This document shows, in pieces, positions 1 through 10,313 of a DNA stretch of 64,000 nt. Positions within the stretch are counted from its first letter, which is position 1; each line of letters begins with the position of its first letter. The stretch is from contig JADWOT020000003.1 in the NCBI GenBank assembly GCA_036345935.2, positions 10,865,091 to 10,929,090 on the forward strand. Reading direction: 5' to 3'. Under the pieces are notes generated by a model. The model saw only the letters and a program-made list of their open reading frames with translations, was not told the origin of the DNA and ran no database searches. The translations under genes were made by a program, and so were the position numbers. Origin of the DNA: Taenia hydatigena. Its lineage: Eukaryota; Platyhelminthes; Cestoda; Cyclophyllidea; Taeniidae.

Positions 1-1232
1 GCATATAGAGCTCCGTTATATTTTGTTTACTTAGATTCAGAATCGAACTGAATTGTAATTTAGCAGCTTAAATCATTTATTAGTTACTTGCGGCAGTTCC
101 CAAACCAAATTATAAAAAGTAAGGTTCGGCCGATGACGAGAGCGCCTAGTTTGACACAGATAATTGATAACCTACATTCAAACAGTCGGGTACCTCTGCG
201 ACCAAAAATGTTCCCAATTGAAAGTCATAAGCTCAATTTTATTCTGTAAATGCTTCCAACAAGTGTATAGAGCAAAACTCTTCTCTCTCTTTTGATCCAG
301 AACCGGTCAGAACTAAAACTCAACATTCTGGTTTTTTTCTTTGGTTGTTTGCGGTAGTTTTTGTTCGCAAATCAATTAATTCTGGCGCGTCTGTTATGTA
401 GGATTTCCGTTTTGGCAAAGAAAGTTACGGCAGTTCTCGTTTTAAAATCGGACAACGCAGGTGTGGCCGATGTGTGGGGAGGGTGTCGATCGGGACAAGG
501 AAAGCTGGGACACTCGGCTTCAGAGACGCGTTCTCTTTTACCTCTTTTGATCGAGAATTGCTGACAATCGAGATTCGGCAGCTTACTTCTTTTGGAAACT
601 TATGCAGAATTTCCTGTTATAAAATCTGGCAATGTAGGTGTAACCAAAATGCAAATTGTCTATATTGGCAAACAGAGTTGAGAGAATGCGGAAACAAAGG
701 AAAATATGAATATAGGGAGGAATTTGTACACTCAGGGCAAAGGTAAATTGGTTTGTGTTTGAGCATATGGGACAAAGAAAGTAAAGCCGATTAGAGTAAA
801 TCAGGAAGTGCAGTCTTAAGAATAGATTGTTTGAGAGAGCAGGAAGATATTCCATGCTTCCCAAACACTTGTCTTCCTTTCTCCTTAATAGTATTATGCA
901 GGGGATTCGCTCTTTCCATGCATGCTCCTGCTTCCCCTTCCTTCTTACCCACGATCCATCCGTATGCTACTCTCATTCCTTACTTTGTTTGCGCACGTCG
1001 TTTCAATATTATCGCATCTGGTATTCAATGTAAATCACATAGAAAAAAGACTATTATTTGCCTCTTCTAGTGTGTTACTCGAAAAGTTAAATGTTTTTCG
1101 CTAAGCCAGTTTCTTTATATTTTACTCACTCACATAGCTAGATGAGTGGAAGAATGAATCAGTGTAGAAAAGGATGGGAGAAAATAAGGAAGAAATGAAG
1201 GACATTGCACCGTAGATCCATACGCACGACTT
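1..1232. repeat. Block A, copy 1 (large duplication)
   Basis: The first 1232 bases recur nearly unchanged at 15929-17160 and, shortened, at 47443-48297. The differences are scattered substitutions and small indels of a few percent. The copy stops at an assembly gap at exactly the point where copy 2 runs on into block C. No convincing gene is seen; open frames of 60-90 codons recur in the three copies but resemble no family I know. The window starts inside the repeat, so its left limit is not a true element boundary. Confidence 0.9.
91..650. repeat. Degenerate internal repeats inside block A
   Basis: A motif of about 47 bases (cggcagtt..., then a run ending ...ggtgtggccga or similar) occurs at about 91-137, 430-476 and 603-650. 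A second motif around cttttgatc occurs at 289 and 544. The spacing is irregular (about 339, 175 and 255 bases), so this is an old, decayed tandem array, not a fresh satellite. The same pattern is present in the other two A copies. Confidence 0.5.
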
Positions 1233-1332
1233 NNNNNNNNNNNNNNNNNNNNNNNNNNNNNNNNNNNNNNNNNNNNNNNNNNNNNNNNNNNNNNNNNNNN
1301 NNNNNNNNNNNNNNNNNNNNNNNNNNNNNNNN
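1233..1332. other. Assembly gap, 100 N
   Basis: The run is exactly 100 N, the usual placeholder for a gap of unknown length. Its left edge coincides with the A/C junction seen at 17160, and its right edge lies inside block B. It may hide a whole copy of block C plus the start of B. Confidence 0.95.
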
Positions 1333-1956
1333 CCTTAATTGTCATGAGCCCATTAAACTCGGAATTCGCGAACATCATCCGCCCCTTCACCACGTGGTTC
1401 ATTCAAACGATCCTCCCCTTCCCTTCCACCACCCCTACTATGCGAAAATTGGCCACTTCTAGGCATCTTTGTTACAAGCTATGACGAGGGCGTCCTGGGC
1501 TCAGGAGAACGACTACGCTGGTCCACGACCTGATTAAAACTTGTCCTCCCGCCTCCCGCCTCCAAGCACATTCAATGCACATTTGCAATAGTATTTGCGG
1601 AAAATTTCAGTGATTTGTAGAAAGTCTGCAAGGAATGCAGGTGCATTAGTTAATAATTTACTTGCAAAGAGAGACCCCAGATCGCGCTTTTCGCAGTACT
1701 CCTTCAATTAAATCAACATGATTTCGTCTTACTGTGCCACATGGCATCGACGCATCGGTCATAGCATCAAGTGGGGACATCAAGGAAAGTAGATTGTCTC
1801 AAGTGAATCACTTGAAGTCAAGACTAAGGCAGACACAACGCTCGACCAAAATAAACACATTGGGCAAACGGAAGAGACTGCGGCCACCTCCTCCGGCGAA
1901 GACAACACTGCCAAACATGCCCCATCAACCGAAATTGAGAGTTCAATCAACAACAG

Positions 1957-3119
1957 ATGACGCATATGAGAAGTTCCAAAACGCATAATCTACCAACTTG
2001 TAAAAGCGCCTGTCGCCTGTGCACTCATTCGGACGCTCGATGCCAACAAATGAAGCAAGTGAAGAAAGCACAACATGGCAAAGCAAAAGGAGAAGACGAT
2101 GCTTCAGCAACCATCAAAGCTGGTGCTTGGCAAGCAATGTCGGCCGTTCCAAAACTACCGTGGCATTTATCAGTGATTTGTTACAGGTCAGAAAGCATTT
2201 AGAGATTCGTCTTCACAAACACTGCCACTGAAAGATGAGAGTGAAATTAACAAACAGCTTCCCTTCGCAGACTTAAAATACAGCCGACTGACACTTTGAT
2301 TTTCAAACTGAAAATCAACCATGGCAATTGCTTTCCCAGAATGCAATACACAAATCCGTCAAAGTAGGCAAATACTGACCCATGATTGACAAGTTGTAGG
2401 CACATTGTGGTAAGCACACGCCAGTCACAACCTTTCAACGCAAAAAAGACAACAGTCAATTTCCATTTCCTACCAAGGTCAATTCCACTTTGACGGAACT
2501 TGAAGCAAACGATGGACAAAAACAAACTGGACCAAAGCAGTGAAAAAGGTATGTACGTGACCAGCCCAAGCTACATACACTGACATCTGACCCTCCCCCC
2601 CCAACCCTCCCCCCTTCCACATAAAACGCACTCATCCTAGCCTCGCCACCCAAAACAATCCCAAAAGTGGTGAGCACATCTTTCAAGTACAGACGATTTC
2701 CTATTCACTCGCCCTCATCTGCTGATCAGCTAGATGCGCGTTCAGTGTCTGCGGCTAGCGTTGTCTACAAATGGAACCAACTCATTAACATTTCTAAGGG
2801 GCTAGACAACTGCATCGGAGTCGACTGGGTCAGCAGTGCCTTAGCACACCTGGAACAAATCAACCTCCTCCAACATCAACAATCCAACCACACGCCTCAC
2901 CGATGGAGACGCTGTGCACGTAAGCACCGTGACCTCCAACCTGCAATCATCTTCAGGCAATCTCAAAACACGCGACTAATCCATGAGCACTGTCAAACAA
3001 TTTAAAGCATAATCCACCAAATGACTTGGTTAGAGGAATCAATGCCACATCGAACAGGCGAAACCAAATTTCTTGGGTTTACAAATGAAGCCACATTTAG
3101 TGCATTAATACAAAAATAA
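1957..3119 (+). pseudogene. Unidentified three-exon pseudogene, copy in B1
   Basis: Three coding-like exons can be read. Exon alpha is about 1957-2186 and contains a Cys-rich stretch. Exon beta is 2271-2548, after the acceptor cccttcgcag and before a gtatgt donor. Exon gamma is 2759-3119 and ends in TAA. Splice phases agree between exons, and the alpha-beta intron is 84 nt in both B copies. In this copy beta has lost one base relative to B2 and carries three stops (a Trp, a Tyr and an Arg codon in the B2 frame). Gamma has a CAA-to-TAA change at 3003-3005. The predicted protein is hydrophilic and I do not recognise its family. The true first exon may lie upstream: an open frame at 1734-1988 rich in Lys, Arg and Pro is a candidate. 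That gene structure existed here is well supported; the function is unknown. Confidence 0.55.
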
Positions 3120-3246
3120 TACGTGAACGAAGAGAATGAAACGATGAAGGGCAAATGATGGGTGACAGCGTGAGCAGGGACAAAAATTGTTATGAAGTAG
3201 CTATGCATTTAGCGTTGTGAGTGAATAAATAGGAGAGCGATAAAGC

Positions 3247-4790
3247 TTACAAATGCAGGGGACAGAAGACGACAGTCATCACTAGGAACTCAGCCACCCT
3301 CGCCTCCAATTCCGTGGCGATCACCCGGGCCCCATTAAGCCTCTTCCCCATTTCTGTCAGCCTCACTTCCTTGACAGCCCAGGTAGCCCCTTCGCCACCT
3401 AATCGTACGTAACCTGCAGTGTTGCGTTCCACGATGACGCCAAGGAGACTGACCTGTCCAGCAGATCGTCAGCGGTCTCTGGGTTCGTGGTCGCCAAGAT
3501 AGTGCTGCAGTAACAGCCTCAACGTGGTAGAAGGGTGTAGGTTCAACAATGCGTTGTCGATCACTGCCTTTGCCGCATCACTTTCCTTGTCGGTAAGAAA
3601 GGTAGGGTCAGAGTGAAGTGGGAATGAATGGTTAACGGAGCATGGAGGCATTATGTAAAGGAAGCAACTGAGCAGATGATAATATTTCACAATGAGACAA
3701 CAAAGAGTAGTCATAAACTGAAAACCAATGACAACAACCAAAACTAACCAAAAAGTAGCATTTCTAAGTTAAGCACACAAAATTTGTTTTTTTTTTTTGG
3801 CGTGAATTTCACAAATCTTGTTGCCATCTTCACCTCGGGGTAAAAACCTTGGCCGAACCGCACCACACTCAGCAGTCAGAGAGAAGTATCAATTTAGTGT
3901 AGCAGCTTGATGTTGATAGCAATTAATGCTCCTGTTCAATAATCATCCTAATGACTTCATTCGCCTTCAAAAGGCTACGATTATAAGGGATTTAAAAAAT
4001 CAAGTGCGAACGTCAACTGCGCAAAAGCCCAACGAAGACACAAGGAAGAAGTGGAAATAAAATTATGATGTCGAATATAAGTCACCGACATTTTGAAAGA
4101 GAGAAAACGCTACGACCCTACGTATTGTATCGCCTCGCCTTCTTTCGACCCAAGATATACTCACGACCGAAAACGCGTCTAGGTAAACTAATCATAGAGC
4201 ACACTACAGAAAAGAGATGAATAGCTCACGCAACATGACTTCGCCCATCCCACTTTCAACAGATTTACCACAGTCCAAGTGCTTGACCATTCTATCGCCA
4301 CCGATTACAATATGGAATTGACATCGAGCTCACCTGAAAAATCAGGGCACTGAATGTGCAAAGTTGGTGGAGGAGGTAAACACTTACTGCGGCTCCTGCT
4401 GTGCAACAGTCATCAAAACATCGGCTGCACCCACGGCTGAACAGGGAGACGAGAAGGGGATCAAGTATTTGACATCTCCAGTTCCACCGCAAAAGCAGCC
4501 CTTTGATTGTCCGCCTTCACACACGTACTCGTTGCCATGAGACTGTAGTCCACCGCCTCATGGAAGCACTGTCGAATAAAACTGCATGCTGTCAACATGG
4601 ACGATGAAAGAGCGCACACTCTCTCGACCCTCCAATCACTGTAGAGTACAGAAGGGACGTTTTTTGGCATTTGCAACTGAGAAACGGAAAGCATTAACCA
4701 ACTACTACTGGCGGGATGAGATTTGCCTAGGATGAAACTAAATCCCCACATAAAAAGCTTAAATCTGATAACAGGGCGGGAACACAGCAA
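3247..4790 (-). pseudogene. Possible decayed minus-strand gene, copy in B1
   Basis: Several coding-like stretches lie on the minus strand, tail to tail with the preceding pseudogene. One reads from about 4690 to 4461, starting after the acceptor tttctcag; its frame closes near 4461, where a second frame continues to a gtaagt donor at about 4388. Another stretch runs from about 3610 to 3247 in one frame, interrupted by one TGA. The B2 copy shares that TGA and adds a TAG where this copy has CAG. No domain is recognised. The composition and splice-like signals suggest a dead gene, but open frames in this AT/GC range also arise by chance, so confidence is low. Confidence 0.3.
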
Positions 4791-6770
4791 AAATTCACGT
4801 TTTGGTATTCCGGAGACTACATCATGGTGTATCGCCTCTAACCCCAGCGGAAAATGCTTTTAAGTGCCATTCGTTTCTTCACTCAATAAAAAGGCGCATG
4901 GGTTGCTTTATAACATCTTTAAAGTCTCTGAAAAAAGTTGAACTTCTACATTCATTCATTAAAGTCAACACGTAATCTCAACTGGAGCAAAGGGAAGGAA
5001 GTACCATGAACCGGTTTCGTGCAAACGAACCTTCACGCTTAACCGCTAGAACAAATACAAACTCACATTTTTGCATTCACTGATGCGCTAGAGGCCAAAA
5101 TAAGGCGCAGGGAACTGCATCCTGCAATTGTTGTACTAGCTACCAACTTCTAACACATTTGCCCACACGTGTAGCGTAAAAGACTAAGGTTCCATCATCT
5201 CAACTTCATGCCTTTCAAAAACAATTATTGTGCAACCTCAAACGTTACCTTCTAGTCGCCTGCAATAGTTCGAAAGCTTTTTCATGCGCACTAATGAAAC
5301 GCGTAACCAACAAGAAAATCCGAAAAGAACCTACACCTACCAGGACTAGCGAAGTTGACCACACTGCAACAAAGCTCCTACGCCACAAAAGGACATTGCC
5401 GATACCATTAATAAGTTAAATCAGATAACAGAATTCGACTATTTTACCACACGCACTGCAGAAACAACGAGCGCAGCAAACCTAGAAATCCCTACCCAAA
5501 CCTCCATGCCAATCCATAATAATACGGCACACACGCAAATTAAACAAACAACAATGTCTTCACGACTGATACTCACATATCTGTTGCATTTAACACAACG
5601 TGCAAACCAAGCACAGCAAAGGCAATCGCACCAAACCCTGGCTTTCATATGCACCGCTGGACAAATGCAAAGACGATTTGCCAAGCGAAAAGCAAAGTTT
5701 AAAAATCAGTATTGCTAACAACCTCAGCACTTCAACCTGCCAACATGTTGAATAAAATTACACAGATTTAAAAAAGGTAGCAGTACTCAGGCTTATTTTG
5801 GCATACCCCACTTTCCTATTTATAGCCCCGCACACGAAACTTACAAATCTGCATTAAATGTACACTTCTTTGCCTTATTCACTTGTAAATGCCGATGCTA
5901 GCAACTTCCGTATTACAACAGGGTTTGCGAGATAAGTGAAGCAAATTAGTTGACTTCTCTGTTAGCATGTTTACTGGTGTCTACAAAATTAACTGTGTCA
6001 ATGATTTCATAGTAGTGCGTCAAAGTAGTCGAAAAGATGGCTTTGAAGGATTGAGAATAATTCTGTAAGGCAAGGTTTGACTCTCTCTGCGTATTATGAC
6101 GATTTTGTTCGAATGCGTTGTTGAATTCGGTGTTATCACGGCATTTGACACCGCATATCTATTATGTATTACTAGTGTGTCCTAATTTGTCATTGATCAT
6201 TTGCCTGTGTACCATAACTCAAGTCTGCTGGGCAATGTAACTTGCATTTAAAAGTTATGTGAAAGCCGTTAAGAAATTAAAGCTGCACTAAATCACGAAC
6301 AAAAGTACGTTGCCCTAGGCCTTATAAATCCACCTGGAAACAAACACCAAGCTTGACGATCCTCAAAACAAACGCCAAATCACTATTCAAATTGCAAAAT
6401 TGATGGCTAAGGACTCTTGCGATCTTATTTTAACGCGTTTTAAATCCAGAATTTGCTACTAGTTTTGTCACTTACGTTTGCCAAGAAATTTATTTTGATT
6501 ACATTGTTACAGTGTAAATCTATCACTCAAGACAAAAGCTAGGAGTCCTAACTAGTTTTTTGCTTGCATAAATGCACATAAATCAGATGTTGATTTGTTT
6601 TATCGAACAGCATTAAAATGATCAACTAGATTTGTGCGCGAGGTACGCGAGCAGTGTTTCTGTTAGCGGTCGTTATTTTCGGTTAATGGGACTTAGTTCG
6701 CTCGAACAAGTTGGAAGGCGGTAAGTATTTGCTATTTTTACTGCTTTTAGTTTGTTGTGTGTTATTAGGT
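4791..6770. other. No gene recognised
   Basis: Both strands were read. There are only short open frames, AT-rich tracts and scattered substitutions relative to the B2 copy. No domain, RNA gene or structured repeat was seen. Confidence 0.5.
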
Positions 6771-7992
6771 ACTTTTCATGTCGATTGGCTTCCTTTGTAC
6801 GCCTACTTGCTAGAGTAAACTCGAGTGCTTCATAGTGGGAATGTTAAGACGTCTTTGTTTCCCGGCTGCGAATTCCACTCACGTCCATTATTCGCTGTGC
6901 AATACTTTAGGTAACAAACAACATTGTTTTGGCTATTTGTCAACCCGTTTGTTTTTAATGAATGTGGATTTGATTAATGAGTCGTAATCGTGTTGAGGAG
7001 TGTTTTAACTTTGCTAAGGGCTTGGTGCATACTCATTATTTTCGCTAGAAAGTATTCATTATATGCCTTATGGTCTATCTCTCTCAACCGTGCATTTGTC
7101 AGGTCGGATATTGACGATGCCGTCAGAAATTTATGTTTTGCAAAAAATGGAGGCATTATGAGGGTGCAATGGATGCGAATTTCGACTTGGCTATCGCTTC
7201 CCAAGTAAGCGATAGCTTCCTCATGTAAGATCGGATTGCAAATGCTGTTGTTGTCTTTTCTATGCAGCAATGGATTCGGTCTGCGTCCTTATTTTGGGTT
7301 GAAGCATGCTTGCATCACATTTTTGTGTGGCACAAGATGCGTTAGTTTTAGTTTCTTAGTTAGTATTACGTCCTCTGAATGTTGATTGATTGGCTTCCTT
7401 CATACGCCCACGTGCTAGTGTAAAAGCAAGGGTCACGTGATGTGACTGTTGGGTCGTTTTTTCCAACTGCAGTGCCTACTCACGTCCACTTTTTTTCATT
7501 GCAATACTGTAAGCGAGAATTTGGGATTGTTATGGCAGTTTGTAATCGGTTCGTTCTTTAGTGACGGTGAATTTGGCTTAGGGAGACAATTTTGTTGAGA
7601 AGTGTTTCAGTTCCACTGAGTACTTGGTACCTATTCATTATTTTCTTGCTAATAGGTATTCATTATGCCTGCATACCTTTCAACCCGTTCCCTTTTTCCG
7701 CTTACATACTAGATAGACGTTGAAGAGGTAGATGCAGATCCTGTAAAGACTTCTTCCTTTGCCAAGAATGGCGCCATTATCTGTCAGCAATGAGTGCGGC
7801 TCTCGCCTTCGCTATCACTTCACACGTTCCTCGGGTAAGATTGGATTGCTGTAAGTGAATTTTCGCCGTCGATTTTGTATAGCTATAGATTCTATTTGCG
7901 TTCTCATTTAGGGTAGAAGCATGCTTTTATCATTCATCTGTAGATCCTTTTGCATTTCATGTGAGGTAAAAGGTGCGTTATTTTCATTGCCA
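6771..7992. repeat. Tandem duplication, two units of about 610 bp, in B1
   Basis: Unit 1 (about 6771-7350) and unit 2 (about 7383-7992) share an ordered series of motifs: a ggcttcctt..tacgcc start, a ctcacgtcca motif, a tattcattatttt-like stretch, then gtaagatyggattgc and gaagcatgctt near the end. They are clearly diverged, far more than the two B copies are from each other, so this duplication is older than the B duplication. Minus-strand open frames in unit 1 are not preserved in unit 2, so I do not call them genes. Confidence 0.7.
7190..7216. repeat. 10-bp perfect hairpin
   Basis: The arms gctatcgctt (7190-7199) and aagcgatagc (7207-7216) are perfect reverse complements around a 7-base loop. 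The B2 copy at 38813-38837 keeps 9 of the 10 pairs. It lies in unit 1 of the local tandem duplication, and no clear counterpart is kept in unit 2. No function is assigned. Confidence 0.7.
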
Positions 7993-8775
7993 TGGTATCC
8001 TTGTTGGCGGATCACACATACATATGTGGAGGGCGTAAGACACTTTGGAACTTCACTGCTCATTGACTTTGAGACCAGGGTTATTATTGTGCTGGTGTGA
8101 TCTTTGCGAAACGTATTGTGTGGAGGGAGGGCGTCGGTGATGGCTTAATGGTGGGCTCAGCTTTGACGGCATGAGTTGGTGTCTGGGCGAGGTGGGCGCA
8201 GCAGAAGCGAAGGAAGGAGTGACTAGTGGGAAGCATTCGCATCACTACGCAGATTGTACTTTGCAGCAGTCTTAAATGTTTGCTTGTTAAGGTGTTTTCT
8301 CCTATCATTAGTTATGTTCGGAGACGTTAGCTTTGCAGCGTAAGAGACATTCACGCATCGGCTCCTCCATTGTTTGCTTTTTTCCTTTTCGGATGCTACA
8401 AAATTACTGTGGCGGTGAGGTAAAATTTGATGAGTCTGTGGAATGGTAGGCAGTACGAGCTCGTGAAGTCATTGGCGGAGGCGTCCTCGTGTCGGCTGTG
8501 CGATGGGGATGTCGGCATGGACGATAGCGGTGTGTGTTGGATGGCATGGCGGTAGGTGTGGGAAGGGTGAGAAGGGCGTGGGCGCATGCTCAATAGACTA
8601 AGTGGAGTGTAACACTGATGGGCTGGGTGTGGAGGGGCGGGTTTATTTTCCACGTCGGTGAGTTGCGCTGGTGATTGTGTTAACACCGAAAAGATGGAGA
8701 GGGCGAGAAGGAGAGGTGTTCCAGAGTTTTTTTTTCAAACCTGCCATAGGTGCCCTTCTTTTCGTAAATTTGGGT

Positions 8776-8912
8776 GTGTGTGTGCGTGTGTGTGCATTTC
8801 TTACTGTCTACTAATTGTTTTGTTGCACGTGAATCTATGCGTATTGATATTTTCAAGGCCGTCTAGGGCCCGTTTTTAGTTCCGTAAACGTGTGTGTGTG
8901 TGCGTGTGTATG
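8776..8912. repeat. TG-rich microsatellites
   Basis: There are two runs of alternating TG with occasional CG, near 8776-8796 and 8889-8912. The B2 counterparts (about 40390 and 40507) differ slightly in length, as expected for unstable dinucleotide repeats. Confidence 0.8.
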
Positions 8913-9040
8913 TATAGGGATCCCTTTTTTGTTGTTGAGGTTCTAGGGAGAAGATTTGACGTATTTTGGTTGGTTGTTGGATGGCAACGCTTTTTCGCGT
9001 TCGTTCTGTGCTGAACAATGGAGTAGAGGTGATTGATTGG

Positions 9041-9061
9041 AGTAGGTAGGTAGGTAGGTGG
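9041..9061. repeat. TAGG tetranucleotide microsatellite
   Basis: The run has four to five TAGG units. The B2 copy at about 40660 is shorter and interrupted, so the array has changed length since the duplication. Confidence 0.8.
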
Positions 9062-9740
9062 GATGTCATTTGAAAAAGGAGGGAATGACGTTGTGGTGGT
9101 GAATGAGGCCCCACTTGGTGGGAGGGAAGGCGAGGAGGAGAACTTGGGTTTACACGGTGCTAAAGTGGTCGCGGGTCCAAAGTACGACGAGAGGGAATTT
9201 TCACTTCCTCTGGCGCATTATTATGTGGTAGGCATGGGACTTGAGTGAGTGGCACTAGGCGTCAGTTTTGTATGCAAGACTTGTAAGTGCAGTATTTATG
9301 TGCTGTAGTAGTCGGCCTCTGCCCAACACTGGCTGCCTCGCCACCGTCTCTGCCATTGTTCGCAATGCTGACTACGTGACGCTTCTCAACGTCGTCGTCT
9401 TCTTCGTGGTCAATCACGGACTCATCAAGCTGCTTGCCAACAATAACGCATCGTTGTCGACTGTGACAATAATTGCAAGGGGGAATAGTGGACGTAGAAG
9501 CCGATCCATGGGAAGCCACTGGGACTACACCAAGGGCTGAAAAAATTCCGAATTTGAAGTTGGAGTTCTCCCTTGCTCTCTATTCCTGACTAGAAGTTTG
9601 TGTGATCTGTGCTGTGTCTCAATGTATTAGTCGTATATCCTTTTCCAAAGTCGATTCACAAATGCAATGTGACGGCTGCATTTTCCAAATTGATGCGATA
9701 ACCATACCGGTCTAGTTTGTCGTGTTTATTGGACTTAGAT

Positions 9741-10313
9741 ATGGCTGCAGTGCCCTACGAAAGGGTAGTTGAGTATTTTCTTCTCCACTATAACTTCAGT
9801 AGACGCGATCCGAACAAACCTAGACCAACGTCGGAAAGACTCTGGTGCGACCGCGGCGTCGGCGTCGGCGTCGGCGTGCGGCTCACTCTATCGTCGCACA
9901 GCGTATCAATCCGCCGCCTTGATTAGCAATGTTTCTTTAAGTCTCAGTTTGTTCCTGCAGATTCGAGGATGTTCCTCGAATGGAGCATTTGGTGACGCAG
10001 GTGATAGGTGGATGCAAACACCGAATTTTATCGCACAGAATGGGGACGACTGAACAAAAGAAGCAGCACATCAGCCATGTTTCCTTCAAGTCTGCAAAGG
10101 ACAAGTATTTCTTTGAGGCTTGTCACCGTCGAAAGGCGTTTTGGCAATCAGCGTCCGCTGATGGAATTTCGCTGAAACTGCTGGATGACTGCGAAGTAGG
10201 GTGCAAGTGGTGCCGTGTCGTGACTGCTGCGCTGTGGAGTGGTAGGCGAAAGGGCCATGTAAACGAGTGTGATGGTTATGGATGCATGGAGGAAGTGACT
10301 CGCCGACTGATAG
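9741..10313 (+). pseudogene. Candidate coding exons of unknown function, copy in B1
   Basis: An ATG at 9741 opens a frame of about 35 codons rich in charged residues. The stretch that follows contains a GTCGGC hexanucleotide repeat, expanded here relative to B2. A second stretch begins after the acceptor ttcctgcag at 9960. It stays open in one frame to a gtacgt donor at 10313 and is Cys-rich in its second half (DCEVGCKWC). In B2 the same stretch has one extra base near 43458 and goes out of frame. I could not join the two stretches in phase with canonical splice sites. It is either a live exon with the B2 copy broken, or a chance frame in non-coding DNA. Confidence 0.35.
9855..9877. repeat. 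GTCGGC hexanucleotide expansion
   Basis: About four units are present here. The B2 copy (near 43201-43216) has only about two, an expansion or contraction since the duplication. Confidence 0.75.

Noticed and set aside
474..746. 90-codon ORF present in all three A copies
   Set aside because: The copies are too similar for conservation to mean anything, the sequence overlaps the degenerate internal repeats, and there is no known domain.
3440..3520. A short minus-strand frame reading LATTNPETADDLL, reminiscent of AAA+ ATPases
   Set aside because: It is under 20 codons long, has no Walker motifs nearby, and a competing frame over the same bases fits the neighbouring stretch equally well.
6974..7270. 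98-codon minus-strand ORF present in both B copies
   Set aside because: The diverged neighbouring unit of the same tandem duplication has stops throughout the matching stretch.
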